NCBI GenBank assembly: GCA_040285825.1
Contig: JAUPSS010000007.1
Coordinates: 1,772,689-1,836,688 of the forward strand
Direction of reading: 5' to 3'
Source: Eukaryota sp. TZLM1-RC
Lineage: Eukaryota > Metamonada: BaSk clade
Length of the DNA: 64,000 bases
Made by a program: the position numbers and the translations under genes. Under the pieces are notes generated by a model. The model did not search any database, was not told the DNA's origin, and saw nothing but the letters and a program-made list of their open reading frames with translations. Positions within the stretch are counted from its first letter, which is position 1. Each line of letters starts with the position of its first letter. Below are positions 39,663 through 49,819 of this stretch, piece by piece.

Positions 39663-40511
39663 CTACCCCTTACCCAAATTACTTCCAAGAGAGCTAGCTC
39701 TTGATCGCATTCGTTGTAGCCTTTTCATCTTCCTATTTTTAAGATTCTCTTTGATGTCTACTGGCTCAGCAACCACCTGTTCCTTTGTGTCTTCCTTCTC
39801 TTCCTCTTCATCCAGTGAAGTATCAAGAGACACGGTGGAGAGAGACCGCCTCAATTTCGAAAGAGTACCAACGAATCGTTCTGCATGGGATTCTATTTGA
39901 CCAACAGTTTCATTTAGCAGTTCTTCTTCCTTTTTAAATTCATCATCCGCTTCCCTGTCCAGAGGAGCAGGGAAGTCCAGGTTCAGGTTAGCTTGCGATT
40001 GGGCAAGTTCCTTTCTCTTTGCGTCAGCAATGATTTTCTTGACATCGAGTGAAGGCGTTGATTGTTGGCAAAGGGAATTTTGAATGTTTGAATAGTGGGC
40101 AAGGCGAGTAGATCTGAGTTTGGCAGCATGCTTTGGTCTATAAACTGCATTAAAGAGGTCGCGTACATCATCCGAGAAGGGACCAGCATCCAAGGAAAGA
40201 ATGGATGAGCGGCATATATGACAAAAGAGAGCACCAGTTTCTACATTCATACAGATAGGATGAGAGAACTGGGACTCAGGCAGTGTCTGGGTTTCAGAGA
40301 AATGTGCATAAGAATGACAGCTTGCATCAGAAGAACAAAAGACCTGGTTACATTTAGGTGATAGACATGCCCAGAGAGGACTGACAGAGTAACAGTGAAG
40401 AGTATCACAATGTATAGTGCCGATTAATAGCTTCCTTTGAAACTGACGGCTAGTAATCCATGAAAAGCAATCGTCAAAGTCTATAAGAGCAAGATGTGGA
40501 CATGTACACAT
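39663..40511 (-). CDS. ZnF-UBP domain protein with acidic coiled-coil tail
   Basis: 282 aa. Residues 2-100 form a UBP-type zinc finger: CTCPHL, PLWACLSPKCNQVFC, then spaced H residues (CHSYAHFSET, SHPICMNVETGALFCHICRS). This domain binds the free C-terminal Gly-Gly of ubiquitin in USPs and HDAC6, but no protease or ligase domain follows. The ubiquitin-contact Arg was not identified. The C-terminal half is charged, with a helix at about 155-215 and a strongly acidic run (LDEEEEKEDTKE) before a basic end. A standalone ubiquitin-sensor or adaptor role is inferred. Start Met just precedes the zinc cysteines, so a short upstream exon cannot be excluded. Confidence 0.75.
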   Translation of the reverse strand: MCTCPHLALIDFDDCFSWITSRQFQRKLLIGTIHCDTLHCYSVSPLWACLSPKCNQVFCSSDASCHSYAHFSETQTLPESQFSHPICMNVETGALFCHICRSSILSLDAGPFSDDVRDLFNAVYRPKHAAKLRSTRLAHYSNIQNSLCQQSTPSLDVKKIIADAKRKELAQSQANLNLDFPAPLDREADDEFKKEEELLNETVGQIESHAERFVGTLSKLRRSLSTVSLDTSLDEEEEKEDTKEQVVAEPVDIKENLKNRKMKRLQRMRSRASSLGSNLGKG

Positions 40512-40829
40512 GGATATTGTTATTGAGTGTGCTTTTCCAATCCTTAAATTTCATTTCACCCACATCCAATTCATTGTCATCTAAAAAGCTGTCCTCTAGA
40601 AACCCTCTATAATTCAAATAATTAATCATTTAGTTCCAAGTAACCTTGTTTATTGGCACATTAGAATACCAACACAGCTGGTTTAATGTTTAAATCTCTT
40701 TATAGAAGAAAGGACAAAGTGTGATTATTAGTAGCATGGACAAGATAACACACAAAATGGGAATAAAAATTTATTTCAATAATTAATTAGAGAAAATAAA
40801 TAAAAAAATTTATAAATACAGAATATACA
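40512..40829. other. Intergenic region
   Basis: No gene seen. The left part is the likely ZnF-UBP promoter; the right part is the RapGAP gene 3' UTR with AATAAA-like words near 40790-40805. Confidence 0.4.
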
Positions 40830-43800
40830 TCAATTTCCAACAAAAAACCCACTAGCTTCACCAAAAATTGCACCAAAAGTGCTACTATCTTCACCTACTA
40901 ATAAATGCTTTTGTGCAATATCTTCCACTGCATTCCTTCTAGCCAAGAAAGGCCATCGAAAACCTGCATTGGTTATTCGAACTACCCTATTGGCGTTGAG
41001 AGCAGTTTCTCTGACAAGATCAGAGGCTGAGGACAAAGGAACAACAGCTCCATTGTAAAGAGGTCCAAAATGAGGAATTGAATCATCCTTCTTATAGATA
41101 TTAATCTTAACTAATTGTGGGGTTATGGGAGTCACGACTAAATGAACAAAGTTGAACTGTGAAGTAATAGTATTTGGACTATAAACTCCACCACTCTCAT
41201 TGAAAACAATGTGAACAAAGTCATTTCCAATGTGCTTTTTCTTGTGAATTTGTTGTTTTTCCCTAACATTGGTAGGCATTAAAGTATTAACATGGAAAAC
41301 AACCTCATTGTGAGCGTCACAATAGTAAATAGTAGAATTTCCCGTGATTCCATAACGATCCAGACCGCCCAAAAAGCCTGTATGTGAAGCAATGTTGATT
41401 GGAACGCCAAGAGAATAGAGGAAATTATTGAAAAGTTCGGAACCTTCATCATTTGCAAGAATCTCATTTTGATCTACTTGGCCTTCTCCAACATAGACAA
41501 CACCAATCTTGGCACATTCCCGATCAGGAAGAACATCCAAGTGTCTAATAGAACGAGCAAACTTGACATCGGTATTGAGAGAAAAGAAAAAGGGTTCAGG
41601 TTGGAGGAGATCAAGCAACCACATAAACATTCTTGATGAAGTAATGTTTGAATGAGAAGATGGTCTTGCAATTGGAATGGTGCAATTTTTAAAACTTGAT
41701 GTCCTGGTTGTTGAAAGATTCATAGACTCAGACCACTGAGAAAGACATCTCGCCCATTGTGACATTAACGGAAAGTTGTTGTTAGATGAGAACGATTTAG
41801 CGTAATCAATCAATTCTGATGGATTGGGGAGGTCAAAATTAAACTGAAAATGATTGGATATTGATGGTAACAAAGTAGATTTGAACAAATTACTACTGTG
41901 TGACTTCTCTTTCGGACCCAATTTCCCAACAGGCAGCTCAAAATAACATGACTCACCAAGACCAGTTTCCCCAGTACAAAAGGAAAGTTTCCAGCAGAAT
42001 CTGTTTGCAAAAGTTCTAATCAAAAAGATTGATTCGTTCTTTTTGGAATCCAACACAGTCAAGATCACATCATCATTGACTAGGAAAAATCTCAAAAGTC
42101 CCCTTAAGTCAACATCAATTTGATCTTTTTCAAGTAAATTCTGTTGCCGGCATGTCAAGTAGTTAAGCAAATCAACCTCAGTAACGTCACTAGAAAGACT
42201 CATTTGGAAATCCTTTGAATAGCTTAATAACAAATGACTGGTCGCAGGAATTCCCTTGAAAACATGGCAGACAGACAAGACTGTAGACAACAACGACTGA
42301 GCTGTGCAACGTGTCAAGCCAGCAAGAGAAATATTGCCCTTGTCACTGCTTGTCTCAGATCCCTTCTTGGTCACGGGCTCATCTTCCACTTTTGCATAAC
42401 TACATCCAACATACAGGACAGAATCTAACAAGGATGTGCATAGATTGGTGTCAGTTGATAATGAAAAAGACAGCTCTGGCCAGGCCAACATTAAATCCAA
42501 AGTTCGTAGAGCATGAACGTGGATAGGGAAGTTCAGGTTGGAGTGTTGCTGGTAGGGAGGCGGATCCTGTGCAACTTTGGAGATTCGAAGTAACAGAAAA
42601 GTAAGTATTTCTTTTGAGATCGGCAGCTTTAAAAGAAATGGCAATGAGGGTCGGATTGATTGGAAACAGTCTAAAACTCCTGTGTAGACCTTACCGTCCC
42701 AACTAGTAGGCCTTTTTTCGAATAATACCATTAAGGAACAAAGCAAAGAGAGCACTAATTCGTTACATTGGATAGATTGTTCATCGTCTTTGCTGGTCGA
42801 AACGACTCTGATAAACTGAGAAACAACATTGAGAGAGGCTAGTAATACTTCAATGTTTCTTTCCATTTTGAGAAGAGAAATTAATGATGATTGAATCAAA
42901 ACAAGACCATCAAAATAAACTGAAAGACTTCCCAAAACGGAAAGTCCGTCATTTGATGATTGAAATAAAGAGGCAACCTTGGCAACTAATTCAGAGACTC
43001 CGTTATTGACCCCTTCCTCAGTCCACAACTGATTGATTACCTTCCGATCACCCAAATCAAAACCTGATTCACTTACCAACCCATCCAAAGCCAATTGATC
43101 TAATGGACATTCAAAAGCATTTGTAAAGGGATTGAACGCAAGCTTACCCAAAAGTGTGCTAAATATAGAAACACAACACAGCCTAATTGATTGATGTGAG
43201 GGACTCTTTGTTGGAGGGGACAGTAAACCTAAATGCCTGCTACCTTGAACAATACTTAAGGGAATCATCAATGGCAGGTATGTTGAGAGGTAATTAGCAG
43301 TAAACATTGCAGGAACAAAAGAAAGAATGGTCCGAACTGGTAAATCTTCATTGAATAACGATAAAACATGCAAAACTGTTTGAATAAATAAAGGAATCTG
43401 AATGGTGGGAGTTGTGGATGAGTTGGTTTGAGGAACAAATACAGAGCATATTAATTTAATTGCAAAGGCTTTTGCTTGTTGAGAAACTGTAGTTGGCGAA
43501 AGAATAAGAGACCAGCACCAAGGACCAAAGATTTTTAAAATATTATTTGGCGAGAAAACAGCAGCTGATTGATTACGATTAAAGGTTATTAACCGGTCAA
43601 CAACTGATGATAACGTTTCATAAACAACCTCCAGCAACTTCCCATCATGAATAGAACTTACATCACCAAGTACATACAAGCATCTCAACCAAAACAAAAG
43701 TAGTTCATCAAAAACGACATCAATAGCCTTGCTTCCAATACCAAACTTAGTTGGCCAAGCAAAGGAAGCCATGCAAGAGGAAGAAGGAAAGCAACTAATT

Positions 43801-44714
43801 AAACAGTCAACAAGACTCTTCAAGACTATTGACCAAACTTGACCTACCAACTGCCTAGCCCCTGGACCACTAACCAGGGTCCAACCTTTAGATTTATCAG
43901 AATCTCTTGAATCCCGAGAGTTAGAAGAGGAAAGAGAAGAGGAAGTGGTGGAAGGAGAGTGTCTGGGTCCACCTCTGAAAGCAATCAAAATACGTGATAG
44001 AGTGGTCCATAAATCAGATTGACTCTCATTGACTTTTAAAATCAAGAACAAATCAAAAAGCACCGGAAGCACAGTAGGGCACACTTTGGAAGCAAAAGAA
44101 ATTGAAGAATTAGTGGTGGGCTTAGCTGAATAGTCAAGTCTCATTGTAAGATCAACTGCAGTGAGAATAGAATGAAGAAGCGAAGTTTGGAGCAAGGAGA
44201 AGAAGTTGTCTTGATCAGGTGAAGAAGGAAGATTGGGGGAAATGAAGAGAGAAACATCACGGTAAAAGGAAAGAGTTTCGACGATTGAGGAGTGTTGTAG
44301 TTCCAAGGATGAGTCAGAGTCAGAAGAGTCAGTACGGGGAGAAAATACTAGAAGGGAGTAGAGTATTATGTCTGAAACAATAGATAGCGATGAAGGGAGT
44401 ATAGAAGGGGATGTGTTGGACGAAGAAGAAGATGTTAGCCACTTCTTGAAAATAGAAATGGCCTTGGAAATGAGTGTAGAATCTTCAGAAGAGGTGAAAG
44501 GAAGATCAAACGCAGCTCCCATGAAATCTACTGCAATTTTTAACTGCGACTGGTCACAAATTACAGTATCAACATTAGAGGCTCCATTAATTGCAGAAAT
44601 CAGTGAGGAAATCAAAGTACGACGTACACTGAGAGGGAAGGTTCGAAGAGGATTAGCATCTGAAGGAACAGACTGCAGGGCAATGTGATGCTCAAGCCAG
44701 GTCCAACAATGCAT
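40830..44714 (-). CDS. RapGAP-domain protein, tuberin/RalGAP-alpha family
   Basis: 1294 aa in one exon. Residues 1 to about 1040 are helical repeats, Ser-rich in places, as in the HEAT-like region of TSC2 and RalGAP-alpha. The RapGAP domain is at about 1053-1260: LPDRECAKIGVVYVGEGQ, FLGGLDRYGITGNSTIYYCD, VFHVNTLMPT and KKHIGNDFVHIVFNESG. The Asn in GND is the catalytic asparagine thumb. SQFNFVHLVVTP is tuberin-like, whereas HFGPLYNGAVVP is RalGAP-like, so I leave the subfamily open. Such proteins turn off Rheb or Ral GTPases in growth and trafficking control. No TSC1-type partner gene is in the window. Intact. Confidence 0.85.
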   Translation of the reverse strand: MHCWTWLEHHIALQSVPSDANPLRTFPLSVRRTLISSLISAINGASNVDTVICDQSQLKIAVDFMGAAFDLPFTSSEDSTLISKAISIFKKWLTSSSSSNTSPSILPSSLSIVSDIILYSLLVFSPRTDSSDSDSSLELQHSSIVETLSFYRDVSLFISPNLPSSPDQDNFFSLLQTSLLHSILTAVDLTMRLDYSAKPTTNSSISFASKVCPTVLPVLFDLFLILKVNESQSDLWTTLSRILIAFRGGPRHSPSTTSSSLSSSNSRDSRDSDKSKGWTLVSGPGARQLVGQVWSIVLKSLVDCLISCFPSSSCMASFAWPTKFGIGSKAIDVVFDELLLFWLRCLYVLGDVSSIHDGKLLEVVYETLSSVVDRLITFNRNQSAAVFSPNNILKIFGPWCWSLILSPTTVSQQAKAFAIKLICSVFVPQTNSSTTPTIQIPLFIQTVLHVLSLFNEDLPVRTILSFVPAMFTANYLSTYLPLMIPLSIVQGSRHLGLLSPPTKSPSHQSIRLCCVSIFSTLLGKLAFNPFTNAFECPLDQLALDGLVSESGFDLGDRKVINQLWTEEGVNNGVSELVAKVASLFQSSNDGLSVLGSLSVYFDGLVLIQSSLISLLKMERNIEVLLASLNVVSQFIRVVSTSKDDEQSIQCNELVLSLLCSLMVLFEKRPTSWDGKVYTGVLDCFQSIRPSLPFLLKLPISKEILTFLLLRISKVAQDPPPYQQHSNLNFPIHVHALRTLDLMLAWPELSFSLSTDTNLCTSLLDSVLYVGCSYAKVEDEPVTKKGSETSSDKGNISLAGLTRCTAQSLLSTVLSVCHVFKGIPATSHLLLSYSKDFQMSLSSDVTEVDLLNYLTCRQQNLLEKDQIDVDLRGLLRFFLVNDDVILTVLDSKKNESIFLIRTFANRFCWKLSFCTGETGLGESCYFELPVGKLGPKEKSHSSNLFKSTLLPSISNHFQFNFDLPNPSELIDYAKSFSSNNNFPLMSQWARCLSQWSESMNLSTTRTSSFKNCTIPIARPSSHSNITSSRMFMWLLDLLQPEPFFFSLNTDVKFARSIRHLDVLPDRECAKIGVVYVGEGQVDQNEILANDEGSELFNNFLYSLGVPINIASHTGFLGGLDRYGITGNSTIYYCDAHNEVVFHVNTLMPTNVREKQQIHKKKHIGNDFVHIVFNESGGVYSPNTITSQFNFVHLVVTPITPQLVKINIYKKDDSIPHFGPLYNGAVVPLSSASDLVRETALNANRVVRITNAGFRWPFLARRNAVEDIAQKHLLVGEDSSTFGAIFGEASGFFVGN

Positions 44715-45144
44715 AGACTTGGCAAGACTTGGGGTATTCTTTAATTATTGATTTAATTTTGAAAACTCTTTTGTATTTAACCAACACTTTGACAGTGCTA
44801 ATTTGAGTATACTTAGTAATGTATCCACAGTCTGACTGCGAAAATTATGCTTTCAAATTAGAGTCAGAGATAGAACCTAGCAGCAACTATATTTTTCCCA
44901 CATCGGGAGGATGATACATTGAATTGTTAAAACTGGCTTTTATAATGAGTGACTTTCAAACCCACACTAGACTTGATTGTTTTTCCAGTAATTTATCATT
45001 TTTTAACAAGTACAATTTTAACAAAGTCTTAAATTCAAATTGACCTCCATAATAAGGTTAAGAAACTCATATTTCGTATGTTGGCCAGGAAACATTCCAT
45101 TGACCTCAATTGATCAAATTTCCTTTTTTCTTCTTTCTTCCGCG
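44715..45144. other. Shared promoter region of RapGAP and eL31 genes
   Basis: Divergent intergenic region. No other gene seen. A pyrimidine-rich run (TTTCTTCTTTCTTC) lies directly before the eL31 start, reminiscent of TOP-like ribosomal protein leaders, though that function is unproven here. Confidence 0.45.
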
Positions 45145-45534
45145 ATGCCTCTTCCATCCAACGTTACTCGCGAATTCACCATCAATCTTCACAAACGTGT
45201 CTTCGGAACGTATGCTACTACGAGTCATGAACTCATTCCAGCCAGTTCAAGAAGCGCGCCCCCAAGGCTCTCAAGGAAATTAAGAAGTTTGTTGCCCGCT
45301 ACATGAACACCGAAGATGTCCGTGTCGATCCCGCCGTCAAGTATGTGTTAATCGAGCCTATCTCATTTCAGCAAATTCTGTTGGGTCAAGGGTATCCGCT
45401 CTCCCCCTAACCGTATCCGTGTCAGATGTATGAGACGCGAATCTGAAGAAGAACCAGGCAAGCTCTTTACTCGCGTTGTTCTTGTTGAAGTCAACACTTT
45501 CAAGGGTCTCTCAAACCAAACTATTGTTGAGTAA
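45145..45534 (+). CDS. RPL31: Ribosomal protein eL31 (RPL31), three exons
   Basis: Exons 45145-45209, 45242-45340 and 45372-45534 give 108 aa. Introns are 32 nt (45210-45241, GTATGC...TTCCAG) and 31 nt (45341-45371, GTATGT...TTTCAG), both phase 2. Key stretches: [60 protein letters not shown], and [16 protein letters not shown]. eL31 sits near the exit tunnel of the large ribosomal subunit. The basic N-terminal extension of animal RPL31 is shorter here (start [11 protein letters not shown]). Codon use differs from neighbours, being richer in C-ending codons, as expected for a highly expressed gene. Confidence 0.95.
45210..45241 (+). other. 32-nt intron 1 of eL31
   Basis: GTATGC start, TTCCAG end. 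Its removal joins RVFG to TQFKKRAPK; retention shifts the frame. Confidence 0.9.
45341..45371 (+). other. 31-nt intron 2 of eL31
   Basis: GTATGT start, TTTCAG end. Its removal joins VDPAVN to KFCWVKGIR, a conserved eL31 segment. Confidence 0.9.
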
Positions 45535-45685
45535 GTTTAACCCCATGAGTTGTAATGTCTTTTTAGCATCCTCTTCAACGTTTTTTCAACGTTGTTCAGA
45601 AATTCCAATAAATCATAGTGTGAGCATTGTTGCCCATGAATTATATCTGTCGCTATTCTCACTGTACACATTGATATTTATACAC

Positions 45686-46199
45686 CAGGGTTGTCAAAAA
45701 GTTCAGTTCAGTTACAGTTCATGAACCGGATCGGTTAACGCTATTCGTGCACCGGTTCAAATTCAGTTCATGGCTAATGCACCGCACTGAACCGTTGTGA
45801 ACTGGTAATTTATTTTATCCATTATGTACCATTTTGAATAAACAATTCAACAATTTAATGTTACGATTTCGAAAGGTCTGTTCTTATTACCATAGACATC
45901 ACTTCTTCATCTGACAGGGACATGCCTCTAAACATTTCTTCAGACGAAGAATCTAGCAACACTATCAACTATTCTAATGCACATGTATTTTAAAATTCAA
46001 GATTGTGTTTTGAGAAAATAGTTTTATTATTTTTGTTTTGCTTTAAAAATTTGATTTATTTGAATAAATAAAATTTAAAGAATTGGTTTTATGATTACAA
46101 TTGAACTGTGGTTCCTGTTTTTGAACTGCAATGTGCACCAGTTCAGTTTAGTTCATAATTAATTTGAACTGAACTGAACTGATGCGATTAACAACCCTC
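45686..46199. mobile_element. hAT-type MITE with 8-bp target duplication
   Basis: 514 bp bounded by TTATACAC on both sides (45678-45685 and 46200-46207). Termini are imperfect inverted repeats: CAGGGTTGT at the left and, read inward from the right, GAGGGTTGT, then GTTCAGTTCAG-type repeats in both. The 8-bp duplication and CAGGG end are typical of hAT. The interior near 45915-45990 reads DMPLNISSDEESS then a stop, perhaps the last codons of a lost transposase. Confidence 0.8.
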
Positions 46200-46207
46200 T
46201 TATACAC

Positions 46208-46762
46208 GTTGTATGTTTGTTTAAGTTGACCTTTTCCAAGCACTTGTAACAAAGTGTTTCTCTTTATCAAACTTTATTACACAAAATAACACATCTCACG
46301 AATTATTCCCTTGATACCTTTTATGGAACGTTCTTCCGAATCACACTCCATTCAATACTACTACAGTTATAGAAAACAAGAAATCAACAAAGATTCATTT
46401 CTTTTTTTTCTAGCAACATTTCCACTTCACATAAACTATTTCTATTAACTGTAATTTACCTCAAGGTAAGCTAAAAGATTGAAAAATAGTCTGGTATCAG
46501 AATAGGACTACCAGTTTTATAAATAACACAGGCGTATTACAGTGAGATTTTTCATTCAGATCACATCTGCCATCAAAAATAAACTTCAAAAAAGGTCATC
46601 ACATCACCAATTCGTACCAACGATCAAATTCCTGTTCGAATGACCCATGAGGCCAAGCACAGCTGTTTAACCATGATCTCAATGAAAAACGATCTCCTGA
46701 GATTACTGCTTAACAATTGCCACATTTAAACATTAAAAATATACATTTATTTATTTAACAAA
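46208..46762. other. Intergenic region between MITE and SPEF1
   Basis: Nothing recognisable; AT-rich, with the SPEF1 3' UTR on the right. Confidence 0.45.
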
Positions 46763-47350
46763 TTAACCAGTTCCTTCAAACTCAGCTAAACGAGCTGTAA
46801 GAGCTGATATTCTGGAATCCTTTAGACGCACGAGTTGACTCAACTTTGTTAATTTAGATTCCAGAATCTCGACAGTACTTTGTAAATGTCGTATTTGGGC
46901 GTCCTTGTCGTCTGACCCACTGGGCTCCCTGACGGGAGCTGGATGAGACTTGGGTGGCGTAGATTCCGTCTTGGTGACTTTTGTCCTAGATGGAGTAGAT
47001 GTTGTGTCTTTGGCAGACTTTGGGGTGTCCAAGAAGTGCTTGAAGGCTTTGAGTATTCTTTCAATGGCACCAGGAACAGAGTTTGTGGCAAGTTCCACGT
47101 CTCTGGAATCTAACGAGAACTTAAGCTTCTTCAATACTTTGAACTGTAACAGATCCCAGTTTGCTGCTTTTGCTGAAACAGCATGACAAGGAACGAAATT
47201 GTGTAAATCTACCAAGTGCGGATAGAAATGATGAACAACTTCTGCAAAAAGAACACAATCTGAAAAGTCCCGCGCAATGTTCTTCTTTGGACGAGAAAGA
47301 GGAATAGAGTCAACCCAGGCGTAAAGTGCTGATAGATCGAAGTCTTGCAT
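46763..47350 (-). CDS. SPEF1: SPEF1/CLAMP microtubule-binding protein
   Basis: 195 aa. The SPEF1-type calponin-homology domain is at about residues 4-110: LYAWVDSIPLSRPKKNIARD, FSDCVLFAEVVHHFYP, HLVDLHNFVPCHAV and NWDLLQFKVLKKLKFSL. A Ser/Thr/Pro linker follows, then a coiled coil (about 150-190, QIRHLQSTVEILESKLTKL). SPEF1 bundles and stabilises microtubules in the axonemal central pair and cortical arrays. This implies a flagellum or similar stable microtubule organelle. Homologues are usually 200-240 aa, so it is complete. Start Met is at the family position. Single exon. Confidence 0.92.
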   Translation of the reverse strand: MQDFDLSALYAWVDSIPLSRPKKNIARDFSDCVLFAEVVHHFYPHLVDLHNFVPCHAVSAKAANWDLLQFKVLKKLKFSLDSRDVELATNSVPGAIERILKAFKHFLDTPKSAKDTTSTPSRTKVTKTESTPPKSHPAPVREPSGSDDKDAQIRHLQSTVEILESKLTKLSQLVRLKDSRISALTARLAEFEGTG

Positions 47351-47582
47351 CTAAAGGGTTGAAATGAAAATGTTGTAAATTCAGTTTGAAGCAGACCTTT
47401 GAATTCCATTATTCCTGGAATTCCAGTAAGTACTGCTGTATTTCCTGAAGTATTTCTTTAAGTATTTCTTTAAGTATTTACCTGGGTCGTTGGAATTCTG
47501 GAATTCCAAAATGAAAAGTTGGAATTTAAAGGTATTGCTTGAAGTATTTAGTTTCAGTGAGATTACTTTTGGAATAAAAATC

Positions 47583-48324
47583 TACACCTTCTGAGGTGGA
47601 ATTAGTCTCACTTATTTTTGTCCTGAGACTAATTCTATACTGAGACTAATTTTGTGCTCAATTGTTGAATTCATTTAAAGACAATACTACACGATTCAAA
47701 ACGATTTAATAATAAAACTATTCTATGATATAACACTCATCATCATCTACATTTTCCAAAACAAAGATTGCCTGTTGGTCAACTAACTGTACCGATTCTT
47801 CTTCTGATGGCATGTGAACATCATGTTAGTTATCATTGTTGTCAACATCACTTAACTCGCGCCATGAATCATCATCATAAGTAGGTTTTTCACCATCAGA
47901 ATTGACTATATTTTTTGTGATTACAGATTTGAGCTCAGGACGCAGTTGCTCGATAGACCATACTCTGTTGTCATTCACACCAAGTCCAACATTCCAACAT
48001 TGCTACTCGAGCGTACGAAACGCCGTTTCCCTTTGTTCTGACAGATTCACCTATTTCATTTGTCAATTGCAGAAAGCATCTTGTACTTAATTTTATTCGC
48101 AAATCTGTGTCAAATTTGTTATTTCAGATTTCATTATTAATGTTAATAAATGAATTATTTTCTTCATCGGACTAAATCAATTAAAATTACAAAAATAATT
48201 AATGAAAACCAGATTTTGTTCAGGCCAAAAATAGTCTTACACATAGATTTTGAAAAGAAGCCACGATTACTTTAACGTCACTGAGACTCATTTAGTCTTG
48301 AGACTAATTACTTCCAGCAGTGTA
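47583..48324. mobile_element. Tc1/mariner-like MITE, old
   Basis: 742 bp between diverged inverted ends: TACACCTTCTG...GGAATTAGTCTCA at the left, and read inward from the right TACACTGCTGG...AATTAGTCTCA. Both ends begin with TA, as expected for TA target duplication. GAGACTAAT-type words repeat inside both ends. No transposase frame is intact. Confidence 0.55.
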
Positions 48325-48956
48325 CCTCAAAGCAGTTAATAGGACATGTTTTTCTTGAACAGTATTACTGGAGTTTTGCTGTACCACCTAAACACTGTTT
48401 CTATTTTTGAGCTGAATGTGATATAATAAAATGACAAAATGCATAAGTTCCTTAACCTGTAACTGATTGTCATTTTGATAAAATTTCGATTGAGAAGATT
48501 TGCTTGAAGAAAAGAACTTATAGAAATAAGAAAATTTGGATTTGTAATGAACAGAACCTTGTACATTTGATAAAATTTTCCTTCAAATAAGCACAAAATA
48601 CTGATGAAATGTGGTTCACATTGAGGTATCAGTAACGACTTTATTTCTTATACATTTACTCATCTACGTAACCAACTAATTAGTCAGTCCATGCTCAAAG
48701 GCCTAATTCTCTATTGTTTTCAATTAGTTAAACTATCTCATGCTTATTGTATCAATCTCATAGTACAACGCACACTTGAAATGCTACTACTGGCTCGAGC
48801 AAAAACATGTTGTTAGACTTGTTCATGACCTACTGAACAAATTGAAATGTTGTTCGAGATGCAAAAAGTAATGAGAACAATAAAATACAATAATTTAATA
48901 AAAGATTGTGTTAAAAATATACAATTAAAAATCAAAGACAAAAAACAGAAACAAAC
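48325..48956. other. Intergenic region
   Basis: No gene seen. The right end carries the 3' UTR of the EFCAB10-like gene. Confidence 0.45.
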
Positions 48957-49400
48957 TCAACACCATTTACTTCTGATAAGCTGTAGCCTAGAATAAGTAA
49001 AAAAAGCCAATAAACATACATAATATCCACGAATTCTTGAGCAGAAGTAACACTTTTGTCCTTGATGAATTCATAATCATTGGCAGTAAAACAACCTAAC
49101 TCACGGAGAGCTGCTTCAAGAAGATTAGGTGGTGGCACAGGAGCTTGTACAAGTGAATGATAAAGAACTTCTAGGTCGTTGTGGTCAAAGTTAAATAAGT
49201 ATTGATCCTGCGATGAGCAAAGGAAAATCAAAACAAACATCTGTCTGAAGACGCTCCAACTCCTTTATCAAGAAGTCACGAGGAGAATCAGGTTGTTCGA
49301 ATAAGAGACGAGACATTAGATGTTCCATAAGATAGGAAAGATGGTGTTCCTTGGAATAAGATATAGCTGCTTCTTTGGCTTGTGGATCTATAATCGCCAT
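48957..49400 (-). CDS. EFCAB10: EFCAB10-like protein (RIIa/Dpy-30-type helix), three exons
   Basis: Exons 49400-49239, 49207-49020 and 48987-48957 encode 126 aa, the same size as animal EFCAB10. Introns are 31 nt (49238-49208, GTTTGT...TCGCAG) and 32 nt (49019-48988, GTATGT...TTCTAG). Exon 1 has the dimerisation helices HHLSYLMEHLMSRLLFEQPD and SPRDFLIKELERL, the P-x-F-L pattern of the RIIa/Dpy-30 fold. Exon 2 has DQYLFNFDHNDLEVLYHSL and LLEAALRELGCFTANDYEF, the EF-hand-like remainder, without clear calcium ligands. Such small docking proteins occur in radial spokes and other ciliary complexes, in line with the neighbouring SPEF1. Splice assignment relies on frame and homology. Confidence 0.82.
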
Positions 49401-49644
49401 TTTTACAGATATTGTCTAGCAATGAAGTAAGTGTCCGTTACACTGATGTGGAGGGTCTGAATTTTGTTAACTGTCTGTGGTTTTCATTTGAATTGCATAC
49501 TTTCTTCAAGCATCATTCAAACTTATTCCAAGAACTTTCATCCTTGGTGAGATCGTCCACAGACGTTCTAGAATCGTCGAATAATATTGCCCACCAATCT
49601 CAGTGAGCCCATCTCTCCTCTAGAACAATACGTAGCTTTGAAGC

Positions 49645-49765
49645 TAGTTTCTTTGCGGTCTCTGGAACGCTTCTGGTCTTGTTCCATAGTAGTGCTCACT
49701 AATTGGAATTTCTAGCTGATTTAGTGATGCAGAAATGTATCTAGACCAAACTTCTGAGTTCTATA
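49645..49765 (-). pseudogene. Fanzor lineage c C-terminal scrap
   Basis: About 40 codons matching the end of lineage c (ISASLNQLEIPISEHYYGTR, then PEAFQRP). RuvC-III Asp is replaced: WSRY where WSRD is expected. Only this tail survives. It lies beside a second, larger copy in the same orientation. Confidence 0.65.
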
Positions 49766-49819
49766 TATTTGGTTAAGTGCACGACTTGTAGTTGACATTG
49801 AATGGGAAAATGCTACTAC

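Noticed and set aside
44368-44688. Antisense gene opposite the RapGAP N-terminus
   Set aside because: A shadow frame of a clear coding exon; no motif of its own.
47900-48090. Transposase frame inside the Tc1/mariner-like MITE
   Set aside because: Only short, stop-interrupted stretches are present, and none shows a DDE motif.
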